From Alphaproteobacteria bacterium (GTDB lineage: Bacteria > Pseudomonadota > Alphaproteobacteria > Sphingomonadales > Kordiimonadaceae): a stretch of 43,511 nt of DNA. The notes beneath the pieces were generated by a model, which saw nothing but the letters and a program-made list of their open reading frames with translations, did not search any database and was not told the DNA's origin. The translations under genes were made by a program, and so were the position numbers. The stretch spans positions 1 through 43,511 of the forward strand of contig JABXIV010000148.1 of assembly GCA_013372925.1 (NCBI GenBank), given 5' to 3'. Positions 17,163 through 24,524 of the stretch are shown here, in pieces (the first letter of the stretch is position 1; each line of letters opens with the position of its first letter).

Positions 17163-17347
17163 AGGTCTTCCTCTTCTCGCCTGATTTCCCAAAATGCCCA
17201 GTGCGAACAATCGCTTGGCTGAAGCCTGCCTGATTGCAGACGCTGGGGCAAGCGCCTTATGTCTCGCTGCGGCATAGTGGCCGCTGGATTGACCTTTGGT
17301 CAAATTGAAAGATACACTCCCATCCACATTAAGGAATTCGTCTAATT

Positions 17348-17364
17348 ATGCGGGATGTCCGCAT
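17348..17364 (+). promoter_or_regulatory. Inverted repeat ATGCGG-N5-CCGCAT before the gamma-glutamyltransferase start
   Basis: Perfect six-base arms around GATGT, ending 3 bases before the ribosome-binding site AGGGAG of the next gene. It could be an operator or a 5'-UTR hairpin. No T-run follows, so it is not a terminator. Confidence 0.35.
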
Positions 17365-17379
17365 CATAGGGAGTTGAGC

Positions 17380-19128
17380 ATGCAAATGCTGCGTATTGTT
17401 GCCACCTTGTTTGTGGCTATCGGTTTTATGACCAGTTCTGGCAGTGTTCAGGCGTCTGATCCGATCATTGTCTATAACACACAGTTCCACCCAACGATTG
17501 CCCGGAGCGGCATGGTGGTGAGCCAAGAAACCTATGCCTCCAAGGCGGGTCGCGAAATCCTTCAGATGGGTGGCAACGCGGTTGATGCTGCCGTTGCAAC
17601 GGGGTTTGCCCTCGCGGTAACGCACCCTCAGGCTGGCAACCTTGGCGGTGGCGGCTTCATGATGATCTACCTTAGGGAAGAAGACCGTGTGATCGCGCTG
17701 GATTACCGGGAAATGGCACCGGCTGCAGCACACCGGGACATGTTTCTTGATGAAGAAGGCAATGTAGACAACCAGCGCGTACGCTTCACGCTCAAAGCCA
17801 GCGGCGTGCCAGGCACTGTGATGGGATTGACCAAGGCGCTTGAGAAATACGGCACCTTGCCGCTTGATGTGGTGATGGCCCCAGCTATCCGCCTTGCTGA
17901 AGAAGGCTTCGAGATGACCTGGGAGCTGAACGAATCCCTCGGCCGGTATGCCAAGCGCCTGAAGGCCGACCCGGAAAGCGCGAAAAATTACTTCAAGCCG
18001 GATGGGTCGCTTTACGAAGCTGGTGAGGTTTTCCGCCAGCCAGACCTTGCCCATACGCTGAAAATAATCGCCGCAAAAGGCGCCAAAGGATTTTATGAAG
18101 GCCCGGTGGCAGACAAACTTGTGGCAGCCATGAAGGCGAACGGCGGCATTATCACGCACGATGATCTTAAAAAATATCATTCGGTAGAACGAAGCCCGAT
18201 TGAAGGTTCGTACCGCGGTTTCAAGGTTGTGACCATGCCGCCGCCATCGTCAGGTGGGGTGCATGTGGTTCAGATGCTGAATGTGCTTGAAGGCTGGGAT
18301 ATGAAGTCACTGGGCCACAACAGTGCGGGCTATATCCACCGGCTGACGGAATCCATGAAGTATGCGTATGCCGACCGGTCGAAATATTTGGGTGATCCAG
18401 ACTATTTCGATGTGCCTGTGTCTGCACTGACCAGCAAGGACTATGCGGCGACAATCCGAGCGAAAATCAATGTGAACAAGGCAACGCCTTCCTCGGAAAT
18501 TGCACCGGCCCCAAGCCTGCCGCATGAAAGCAATGACACGACCCATTTTTCGGTGATGGACAAGGCGGGCAACATGGTTGCCAATACCTATACGCTGAAT
18601 TTCACATACGGAAACGGCAAATCAGTGCCAGGTGCGGGGTTCCTGCTGAACAACGAAATGGATGATTTTTCAGCCAAAGCTGGTGTGCCCAATGCGTTTG
18701 GCCTGCTGGGTGGTGAGGCGAATGCGATTGAGCCGGGCAAGCGGCCGCTCAGTTCCATGACGCCAACTTTTCTTTTCAAGGACGGCAAGCCATTGATGGC
18801 AACCGGTAGTCCCGGTGGGTCCACAATTATCACTGTGGTTTTCCAAGCGATCTTGAATGTGATGGAGTTTGATATGAACGTGCAGGCGGCTGTGAACGCG
18901 CCGCGTATCCACCATCAATGGTATCCTGATCGCTTGTTCATGGAGCCTGGGCATTCGATCGATACGCGCCGCCTTTTGGGCGAGATGGGGCACAATGTGA
19001 AAATGGGCCCGACTGAGGCATGGGATAGCGTGCTTGGTTCTGCACAGTCACTGATGTTGACTCCAAGCGGCTATATCATGGGGGCTGCAGACCCACGAAG
19101 GCCAGGATCATACGCTGCAGGTTTCTAA
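17380..19128 (+). CDS. ggt: Gamma-glutamyltransferase
   Basis: A 582-residue precursor of periplasmic gamma-glutamyltranspeptidase, which cleaves the gamma-glutamyl bond of glutathione and related peptides. A Sec signal peptide covers residues 1 to about 24 (cut near VQASD). Autocatalytic cleavage should occur before T387 in NDTTHFSV, which becomes the nucleophile of the small subunit. Other family blocks are GGNAVDAAVATGFAL, GGGGFMMIY and the oxyanion loop GSPGGSTI. The open frame reaches 17296, but ATG 17380 with AGGGAG 6 bases upstream makes the signal peptide terminal. A strong terminator follows. Single-gene unit. Confidence 0.95.
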   Translation: MQMLRIVATLFVAIGFMTSSGSVQASDPIIVYNTQFHPTIARSGMVVSQETYASKAGREILQMGGNAVDAAVATGFALAVTHPQAGNLGGGGFMMIYLREEDRVIALDYREMAPAAAHRDMFLDEEGNVDNQRVRFTLKASGVPGTVMGLTKALEKYGTLPLDVVMAPAIRLAEEGFEMTWELNESLGRYAKRLKADPESAKNYFKPDGSLYEAGEVFRQPDLAHTLKIIAAKGAKGFYEGPVADKLVAAMKANGGIITHDDLKKYHSVERSPIEGSYRGFKVVTMPPPSSGGVHVVQMLNVLEGWDMKSLGHNSAGYIHRLTESMKYAYADRSKYLGDPDYFDVPVSALTSKDYAATIRAKINVNKATPSSEIAPAPSLPHESNDTTHFSVMDKAGNMVANTYTLNFTYGNGKSVPGAGFLLNNEMDDFSAKAGVPNAFGLLGGEANAIEPGKRPLSSMTPTFLFKDGKPLMATGSPGGSTIITVVFQAILNVMEFDMNVQAAVNAPRIHHQWYPDRLFMEPGHSIDTRRLLGEMGHNVKMGPTEAWDSVLGSAQSLMLTPSGYIMGAADPRRPGSYAAGF

Positions 19129-19153
19129 GACTGCGTAAGCATCAGATAAAAAG

Positions 19154-19184
19154 AAAGGCCACCGGGATTTCCGGTGGCCTTTTT
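19154..19184. terminator. Bidirectional rho-independent terminator between ggt and the RND permease gene
   Basis: A 12-base perfect stem AAAGGCCACCGG (19154-19165) / CCGGTGGCCTTT (19171-19182) with a 5-base loop. T-rich sequence is present on both sides for the respective strands, so it should stop ggt (plus) and the RND operon (minus). Confidence 0.92.
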
Positions 19185-19204
19185 GTCTTTGTATGGTTGG
19201 TTGC

Positions 19205-22200
19205 TTATTCAGCCTGAGCTGGCACTTCAACCTTCCGGCCAGAGAAGCGGCGCTTCACGCCAGCCCACAGGCGGGAGAAGAAGCCACCAATGTCAAAGCC
19301 GATGGTGTAAATCGCAGGCACCATGAACAGGGTCACGAAGAAGGCGATCAATACGCCGCCTGCCAGCGCCACCACAATCGGCTTCAGGAAGGCTGCCTGA
19401 ATGGAACGTTCCAGCATCATTGGTACAAGGCCAACGAAGGTGGTTACCGATGTCAGAAGGATCGGACGGAAACGGGATACACCAGCCTCCACGATTGCTT
19501 CATAAGGGTTCATGCCCCGTTCGCGCAGCTTGTTACAGTAATCAACCAGCACGAGGTTATCGTTCACCACAACGCCCATGGCGGCTGCTATACCGAAGTA
19601 GCTGAAGATCGCCATGGTCATATCCACCATGATGTGACCGAAGATGGCACCAGCAAGCGCATATGGCATCGCAATCAGGATAGCGATCGGCTGCCAGTAG
19701 CTTCGGAAAGCAATTGCCAGTAACGCATACATCACGAAGATTGCTGTAGCGTACAGCTTCAGAACCTGTGCGATGAAGCGTGCTTCACCTTCGGCCTGGC
19801 CGATGGCGCCGCGAATGATCCCTGGGTATTGCTTCTCCCATTCTGGGAAGAAGTTTTCATTCAGGTCTTTCATGATTTCTTCGCGGATGTTTTCTTTCAT
19901 GTCTGCGCTGACACGAGCCGCACGGTTCATATTCCAGCGTGCAATCCGATTAATGCCTGGGGCATATTCCAGATTAGCAATCGACAGCAAAGGCACCTCG
20001 TTGCCGGAAGCCGTGCGAACGCGGAAGTCCTTGAGGCTTTCGATGTTGCGGCGGCTTTCACGTGGATAGCGCACCATCACCTTCACGTCCTGGCCATCAC
20101 GTGGCAGGCGCTGAACTTCCTCACCATAATAGGCCTGACGTACCTGGCGCGTAACATCTGCCAGTGTAAGGCCGAGCTTTTCGGCGCCGGGCTTCAATTC
20201 AATGCGAATTTCCTCAGAAGCACCTTCAAGGTTGTTCCGCACGTCATAGAGTGCACCGTAGGTGCGAAGCTGATCTTCAAGGTCGTTTACCGCTTCACGC
20301 AGGATATCCAGATCAGAGTGACGAACAGAAAGCTCGAACCCAGGATCGTTATCGTTGCTTGAATAGTGAACGGTTACTTCTTTGGCATCTGGAATGTCGC
20401 CGATCAGATCCCGAAGGCGCAGGGCCGTTTCCTTGGCAGTCATGCTTTGAACCGCTTCAGGGCGTTCTTCTGGCGGGGTCAGTTTCACGATTGCGATTAC
20501 ACTATCGCGGCGGGAACGCGTGTACCAGTTTTCGATCAAGGCCCCTTCAGTTTGGGTCTTGGTGTCAACTTCGCGCACCAGTTCCTCTTCTGCTGCCTGT
20601 ACCTGGGCAAGAATTTCAAGTGCCCGGTTATAGGATGCACCTTCCGGCAGAACCACGTTTACGTTGATTTCATCAGATTCAATGTCTGGCATGAAGGCTT
20701 TCTTCACATAGCCAATATTGAACATGCCCATTGCAACGATGAAAATGCCGACAAAGATCGATAGCGTAAGATACCGGCGACGTACAGCCCACTGACCCAT
20801 GCCGCGGTAGCGACGATGAGCAAAGTTTGTGATGCTGGACGCGATCCGCTTCTGGAAACGACCAAAGCGGCTAAGGTGCTCACGCGGTTTCAAGTGTGAA
20901 AGGTGTGCCGGCAGGATCAAAAGGGATTCCACAAGCGAGAATGCCAGCGCACAAATCACAACCCAAGTGATATGGCGTGTAAACTCTGAAGTGGAGCCTT
21001 CAATGAAGACCCAAGGCAGGAAGGCGATAATGGTTGTCAATACGGCGAAGATCACCGGCTTGGCAACGAGCTGTGTACCGAAAACTGCGGCCGTAATACC
21101 GCCACCCGTTTTCTGGCTTTCCGTGTGAATACTTTCTCCCACAACAATCGCGTCATCCACCACGATACCCAGCACCAGCAGGAATGCGAAGGTGGACAGG
21201 AAGTTGATGGAAATATCCAGTGGCGGTAGGAATATGAAGGCACCTGCATAGGCAGTGGCGATGCCGAATGCCACCCAGAAGGCCACTTTCGGCCGTAGTG
21301 TCAGCATCAACACGATAACAACCAGGATGAGGCCCTGAATTGCCGAGCTGCCGATCGTTTCCATGCGGCCTTTAAACAGCTCGCTGTTATCTGTCCACAG
21401 CGTAAGCTTCACGCCGGTTGGCAGGCTTTCACTGCGCTCCTTCACCCACTTGTTGATGGATTCAGAGGCAGTAACGATATCCATTGTTTCTGTGGTCATT
21501 ACCTGCAAAAGAACTGCAGGCTCACCATTCAGCGTTGCCAGGATTTCATTGTCTTCAAAGCCGTCGATTACTGTCGCGACATCGCCAACGCGGATAGTGC
21601 CGCCATCGGCAGTTTGGCGCACGATAATGTTTTCAAAGTCGTGCTTGTTGTCAGCCATGTTGCGGGCCGTGAGCTTGTATTCGCCAGCATCCGTGCGAAC
21701 GGTACCACCTGAAGAGTTCAGGCTGTTGGCACGGATAATCGTTGCAACTTCAGCAAAGCTGATATTGTAGCGGCGCAGCGACTCTTCACTGACCTCAATG
21801 GATACTTCCTCGCGGCGTACACCAAACAGTTCAACGATATTCACGGCAGGCAGTTGGGCTGCCTCACGACGAAGCTTTTCAGCCAACCGTTTCAGGGGGC
21901 GTTCACCAATGTCACCATGCACGGCAACACGGATCATCTCGTTCCGGTTAACCCATTGTTGCACCCGGGGCGGTTCAATGTCGCGCGGGAAGCTGGAAAT
22001 TGAATCGACGCGAATTTTCACGTCATTCATGAACTGGGTGAAATCCACGCTTTGCTCAGCAAGGATATAGACCTCACCAGCGCTTTCACCAGCGAAGGAA
22101 CGCACCCATTCGATGTTATCCAGATCGCGGACAGATTCCTCAATCCGGGCGACAATCTGTTCTTCCACTTCTACCGGGCTTGCGCCAGGCCAAGCTACAA

Positions 22201-22351
22201 CAATCTGCAGGCCAGGGAAACGAACTTGCGGATCAAGCTCTTTTTCCATGGAAGTGAAGGCGAAGATGCCCGTCATAAAGATGCCGAACATCAGGAGGTT
22301 GGCTGCAACCTTGTTGCGAGCCCACCATTCGATCAAGCCATTCATGGTCAA
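19205..22351 (-). CDS. RND-family efflux transporter permease
   Basis: A 1048-residue inner-membrane RND pump of AcrB size, with twelve membrane segments and two large periplasmic loops. TM4 has the proton-relay pair D399-D400 (VVDDAIVV). In TM10 the position of the AcrB lysine K940 is asparagine: VVNDNLVLVDY, N930-D931. That pattern is typical of a branch of HAE-like pumps that are not close to AcrB. The adaptor gene lies just upstream with 6 bases between. No outer-membrane channel gene is present, so a separately encoded TolC-like protein must serve. Substrates cannot be inferred. Confidence 0.94.
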   Translation of the reverse strand: MTMNGLIEWWARNKVAANLLMFGIFMTGIFAFTSMEKELDPQVRFPGLQIVVAWPGASPVEVEEQIVARIEESVRDLDNIEWVRSFAGESAGEVYILAEQSVDFTQFMNDVKIRVDSISSFPRDIEPPRVQQWVNRNEMIRVAVHGDIGERPLKRLAEKLRREAAQLPAVNIVELFGVRREEVSIEVSEESLRRYNISFAEVATIIRANSLNSSGGTVRTDAGEYKLTARNMADNKHDFENIIVRQTADGGTIRVGDVATVIDGFEDNEILATLNGEPAVLLQVMTTETMDIVTASESINKWVKERSESLPTGVKLTLWTDNSELFKGRMETIGSSAIQGLILVVIVLMLTLRPKVAFWVAFGIATAYAGAFIFLPPLDISINFLSTFAFLLVLGIVVDDAIVVGESIHTESQKTGGGITAAVFGTQLVAKPVIFAVLTTIIAFLPWVFIEGSTSEFTRHITWVVICALAFSLVESLLILPAHLSHLKPREHLSRFGRFQKRIASSITNFAHRRYRGMGQWAVRRRYLTLSIFVGIFIVAMGMFNIGYVKKAFMPDIESDEINVNVVLPEGASYNRALEILAQVQAAEEELVREVDTKTQTEGALIENWYTRSRRDSVIAIVKLTPPEERPEAVQSMTAKETALRLRDLIGDIPDAKEVTVHYSSNDNDPGFELSVRHSDLDILREAVNDLEDQLRTYGALYDVRNNLEGASEEIRIELKPGAEKLGLTLADVTRQVRQAYYGEEVQRLPRDGQDVKVMVRYPRESRRNIESLKDFRVRTASGNEVPLLSIANLEYAPGINRIARWNMNRAARVSADMKENIREEIMKDLNENFFPEWEKQYPGIIRGAIGQAEGEARFIAQVLKLYATAIFVMYALLAIAFRSYWQPIAILIAMPYALAGAIFGHIMVDMTMAIFSYFGIAAAMGVVVNDNLVLVDYCNKLRERGMNPYEAIVEAGVSRFRPILLTSVTTFVGLVPMMLERSIQAAFLKPIVVALAGGVLIAFFVTLFMVPAIYTIGFDIGGFFSRLWAGVKRRFSGRKVEVPAQAE

Positions 22352-22357
22352 TTCCCC

Positions 22358-23545
22358 TTAGCGTGATGCTGGGTCAGCTTGGGCGTTGCGGGTAATTGCA
22401 ACTGCGCCCATGCCGTCGTATGCGCCGCGAACTGGCGATGTAACAACTTGCTCGCCAGGCTCAACGCCAGAGGTCACGATAACCTGATCTTCACTCGTAG
22501 ACAAAACGTCTACTGTGCGAATTTCAAGTTTTTCGTCCTTGATCACATAAACCTTGTCTTCGCTTCTAAGGGCAAGGCGAGGCATCACAAGGGCATTTTG
22601 GGGCTTAACGCCTTCAATTTCAGCGCTTACGAACAGGCCAACGGCAAGCGGCATGCCGGTCGCGTCAACAGCAAGGCCGTATGGGTCTTCAACTTGTGCA
22701 ACGGCATACATCAGGCGGGTTTGTTGGTCTACTGACGCGTGGGTCCGTACAACACGGCCTACCCATTCATGGTCTTCGCCGCCAAGGTTGGCGCTGAAGG
22801 TCACTTTAGGGGCCTGATGCTGTGCGCTGGCGACAAAGCCGATTGGCAGGTTCAATTCAGCCAGTTGGCTGTCTGTCAACGGCAGGCGAACTTCAACTTT
22901 ATCCGTTGCGAAAACGCGGCCCAGCTTTGCACCTACATTCACGAATTGGCCAACGCCAGCTGTGCGCTCAAGAACGCGGCCCTGGAAAGGCAATTTGATT
23001 TGTGTGCGATCAAGGTCAAGCTTGGCATTTTCAAGATCAGCCTCTGCAGCGCGCAGCTTGGCTTGCGCTTCAGCAACCTGTGGCTGGTTCAGGGCAAGCG
23101 GAGTTGGTGCACCATCTTTCACCCAGTCTTGCCACTGCTTTTTCTTGATACGGGCGTCGGCCAGTTCTTGTTCAAGGCGCACGCGGGCTTCTGCAACGCG
23201 GGCCTCTGCACTGGTAACAGCCAGTTTATAATCTGAATCTTCGATCTGGATCAGGGCTTCGCCAGGAACAAAACCGGCGCCTTCTGAAAACGAATCGGAA
23301 ATGGATACGATGCGCCCGGAAACCTGCGGCACAATGTCGATTTCGGTTTTTGCCCGTACTTCACCTTGGGTCCTTACGGAAATAGTTACGTTTTCCGCAC
23401 GAACTTCATCCACATACAGGGAAACCTGCCGTGGTGCTTCTTCTTTCTTTTCCGGGGCTTCTTTGGCTGCAGCCAGGGCCATAACTGAACCGATGGCAGC
23501 CACCAGCACCAATGCAGGTGCGGTAAACTTCAAGATCTTCCTCAC
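22358..23545 (-). CDS. RND efflux periplasmic adaptor subunit (membrane-fusion protein)
   Basis: A 395-residue adaptor. An N-terminal membrane anchor or signal (residues about 5-25) is followed by a lipoyl half (GEVRAKTEIDIVPQVSGRI), an alpha-hairpin rich in Ala/Glu/Lys (about 85-165), the second lipoyl half (IKLPFQGRVLERTAGVGQFV), and beta-barrel and membrane-proximal domains. It bridges the RND permease to an outer-membrane channel. The frame is open to 23632, but GTG 23545 with GAGGA five bases upstream gives the normal start VRKILKF. First gene of the operon; the control region upstream has a perfect -10 hexamer and repeated GTGGCA elements. Confidence 0.92.
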   Translation of the reverse strand: MRKILKFTAPALVLVAAIGSVMALAAAKEAPEKKEEAPRQVSLYVDEVRAENVTISVRTQGEVRAKTEIDIVPQVSGRIVSISDSFSEGAGFVPGEALIQIEDSDYKLAVTSAEARVAEARVRLEQELADARIKKKQWQDWVKDGAPTPLALNQPQVAEAQAKLRAAEADLENAKLDLDRTQIKLPFQGRVLERTAGVGQFVNVGAKLGRVFATDKVEVRLPLTDSQLAELNLPIGFVASAQHQAPKVTFSANLGGEDHEWVGRVVRTHASVDQQTRLMYAVAQVEDPYGLAVDATGMPLAVGLFVSAEIEGVKPQNALVMPRLALRSEDKVYVIKDEKLEIRTVDVLSTSEDQVIVTSGVEPGEQVVTSPVRGAYDGMGAVAITRNAQADPASR

Positions 23546-23810
23546 GTCATCCTCGCGTTTTGCTTTGTGGCTTGTGCCACTTGTCGTTATTTGTGTGGTC
23601 AATTGCCACTTATTATACGGGGCAAATGCCACCTTGGTTTATGGTTCTCCATATATACCATGTAAATATAGTTGTCACTTCAATAATTTTGAAGGGTGCA
23701 GGCGAAAAAACGAACCCGATGCGACATTTTACCGATTTTGTAGTGTGGAAGAATTCATGTAGGTTGTGTTTACAAGAAGGTGGTAGTCAAAGCCATGTGG
23801 GGGATTTCTT
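23546..23810. other. Intergenic control region between the RND and ABC export operons
   Basis: This is the longest gene-free stretch of the window (265 bases). The RND-proximal part holds the promoter and repeats described separately. The ABC-proximal part (about 23640-23810) is AT-rich, with ATGGT-N11-ACCAT at 23641-23661 and no confident promoter. Small open frames here have no ribosome-binding site and look like chance. Confidence 0.5.
23567..23634 (-). promoter_or_regulatory. RND operon promoter region with three GTGGCA repeats and a consensus -10
   Basis: On the minus strand a perfect TATAAT lies at 23617-23612. Three direct copies of a GTGGCA-type element surround it (plus-strand TGCCAC at 23627-23632, 23604-23609 and 23575-23580). 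Two copies are parts of dyads: GTGGC-TTGT-GCCAC (23567-23580, perfect) and GTGG-TCAATTG-CCAC (23595-23609). No good -35 stands at 17 bases, which suggests an activator or a tolerated weak -35. The element looks like a repeated operator; the regulator is not in the window. Confidence 0.5.
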
Positions 23811-24524
23811 TTGCAGCAAGAACATATTTGCTTTGAGGTGAAGGGCTTAACCAAGGTTTATGGCCATGGTTCAGCGGAGGTCCGTGCGCTCCGCGGTGTG
23901 GATGCCAGGATATATGATGGCGAGATCATCGTGCTGCTTGGTCCGTCGGGCAGCGGCAAATCAACACTCCTGAACATTCTGGGGGGGCTGGATAGCGCCA
24001 CCGATGGCCATGTTTTGTATCATGGCCAGGACCTGACAACCATGTCGGAGAAGGAACTGACAAGCTATCGCCGAAACAATATCGGCTTTGTTTTCCAGAA
24101 TTATAATTTGATGCCGGGGTTAACGGCTGAAGAAAATGTCGCGCTTGTCACCGAAATTGCTGCGAATCCCCTTTCGGCACCTGAAGCCCTGGATATGGTT
24201 GGCCTTGGGGACCGCATTCGGCATTTTCCTTCAGAGCTTTCAGGTGGTGAACAACAGCGAGTGGCCATTGCGCGCGCCATTGCCAAGCGCCCAAGCGTAC
24301 TGTTTTGTGATGAGCCAACCGGCGCCCTTGATTCCAAAACCAGCCTGAAGGTTCTCAACGCGTTGAATACGGTTGTTGAAGAACTGGGCACGACGATGCT
24401 GATGGTTACCCACCATCGCGGTATTGCCCCGATGGCCGACCGTGTCCTGAATTTCAGGGATGGAACGATTGAGAAAGAAGTGGTGAACGAAGCTCGGGTA
24501 CAGCCGGAGGACATTCACCTGTGA
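23811..24524 (+). CDS. ABC transporter ATP-binding protein (LolD/MacB-like)
   Basis: A 237-residue ATPase with Walker A GPSGSGKST, Q-loop FQNYNLMPGL, signature LSGGEQQR, Walker B VLFCDEPTGALDS and switch histidine in VTHHRG. The set is typical of the LolD/MacB/FtsE group that powers FtsX-type permeases, which move substrates or do mechanical work without a classical transport path. It starts at TTG 23811, with GTGGGGGA about 6 bases upstream. Its stop overlaps the permease start by 4 bases (GTGA). It forms an export system with the two following genes. Confidence 0.92.
   Translation: MQQEHICFEVKGLTKVYGHGSAEVRALRGVDARIYDGEIIVLLGPSGSGKSTLLNILGGLDSATDGHVLYHGQDLTTMSEKELTSYRRNNIGFVFQNYNLMPGLTAEENVALVTEIAANPLSAPEALDMVGLGDRIRHFPSELSGGEQQRVAIARAIAKRPSVLFCDEPTGALDSKTSLKVLNALNTVVEELGTTMLMVTHHRGIAPMADRVLNFRDGTIEKEVVNEARVQPEDIHL

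Noticed and set aside
17163-17327. N-terminal extension of the cation channel
   Set aside because: The Ala/Arg-rich sequence has no family match. GTG 17162 has a good ribosome-binding site and the usual family start.
19193-22366. Several plus-strand open frames of 60-180 codons
   Set aside because: All are antisense to the RND permease and adaptor genes and show no domain or start signal.
23560-23841. 93-codon open frame across the RND/ABC control region
   Set aside because: No ribosome-binding site, biased composition (many Cys/His/Trp) and overlap with both promoters. It is likely chance.
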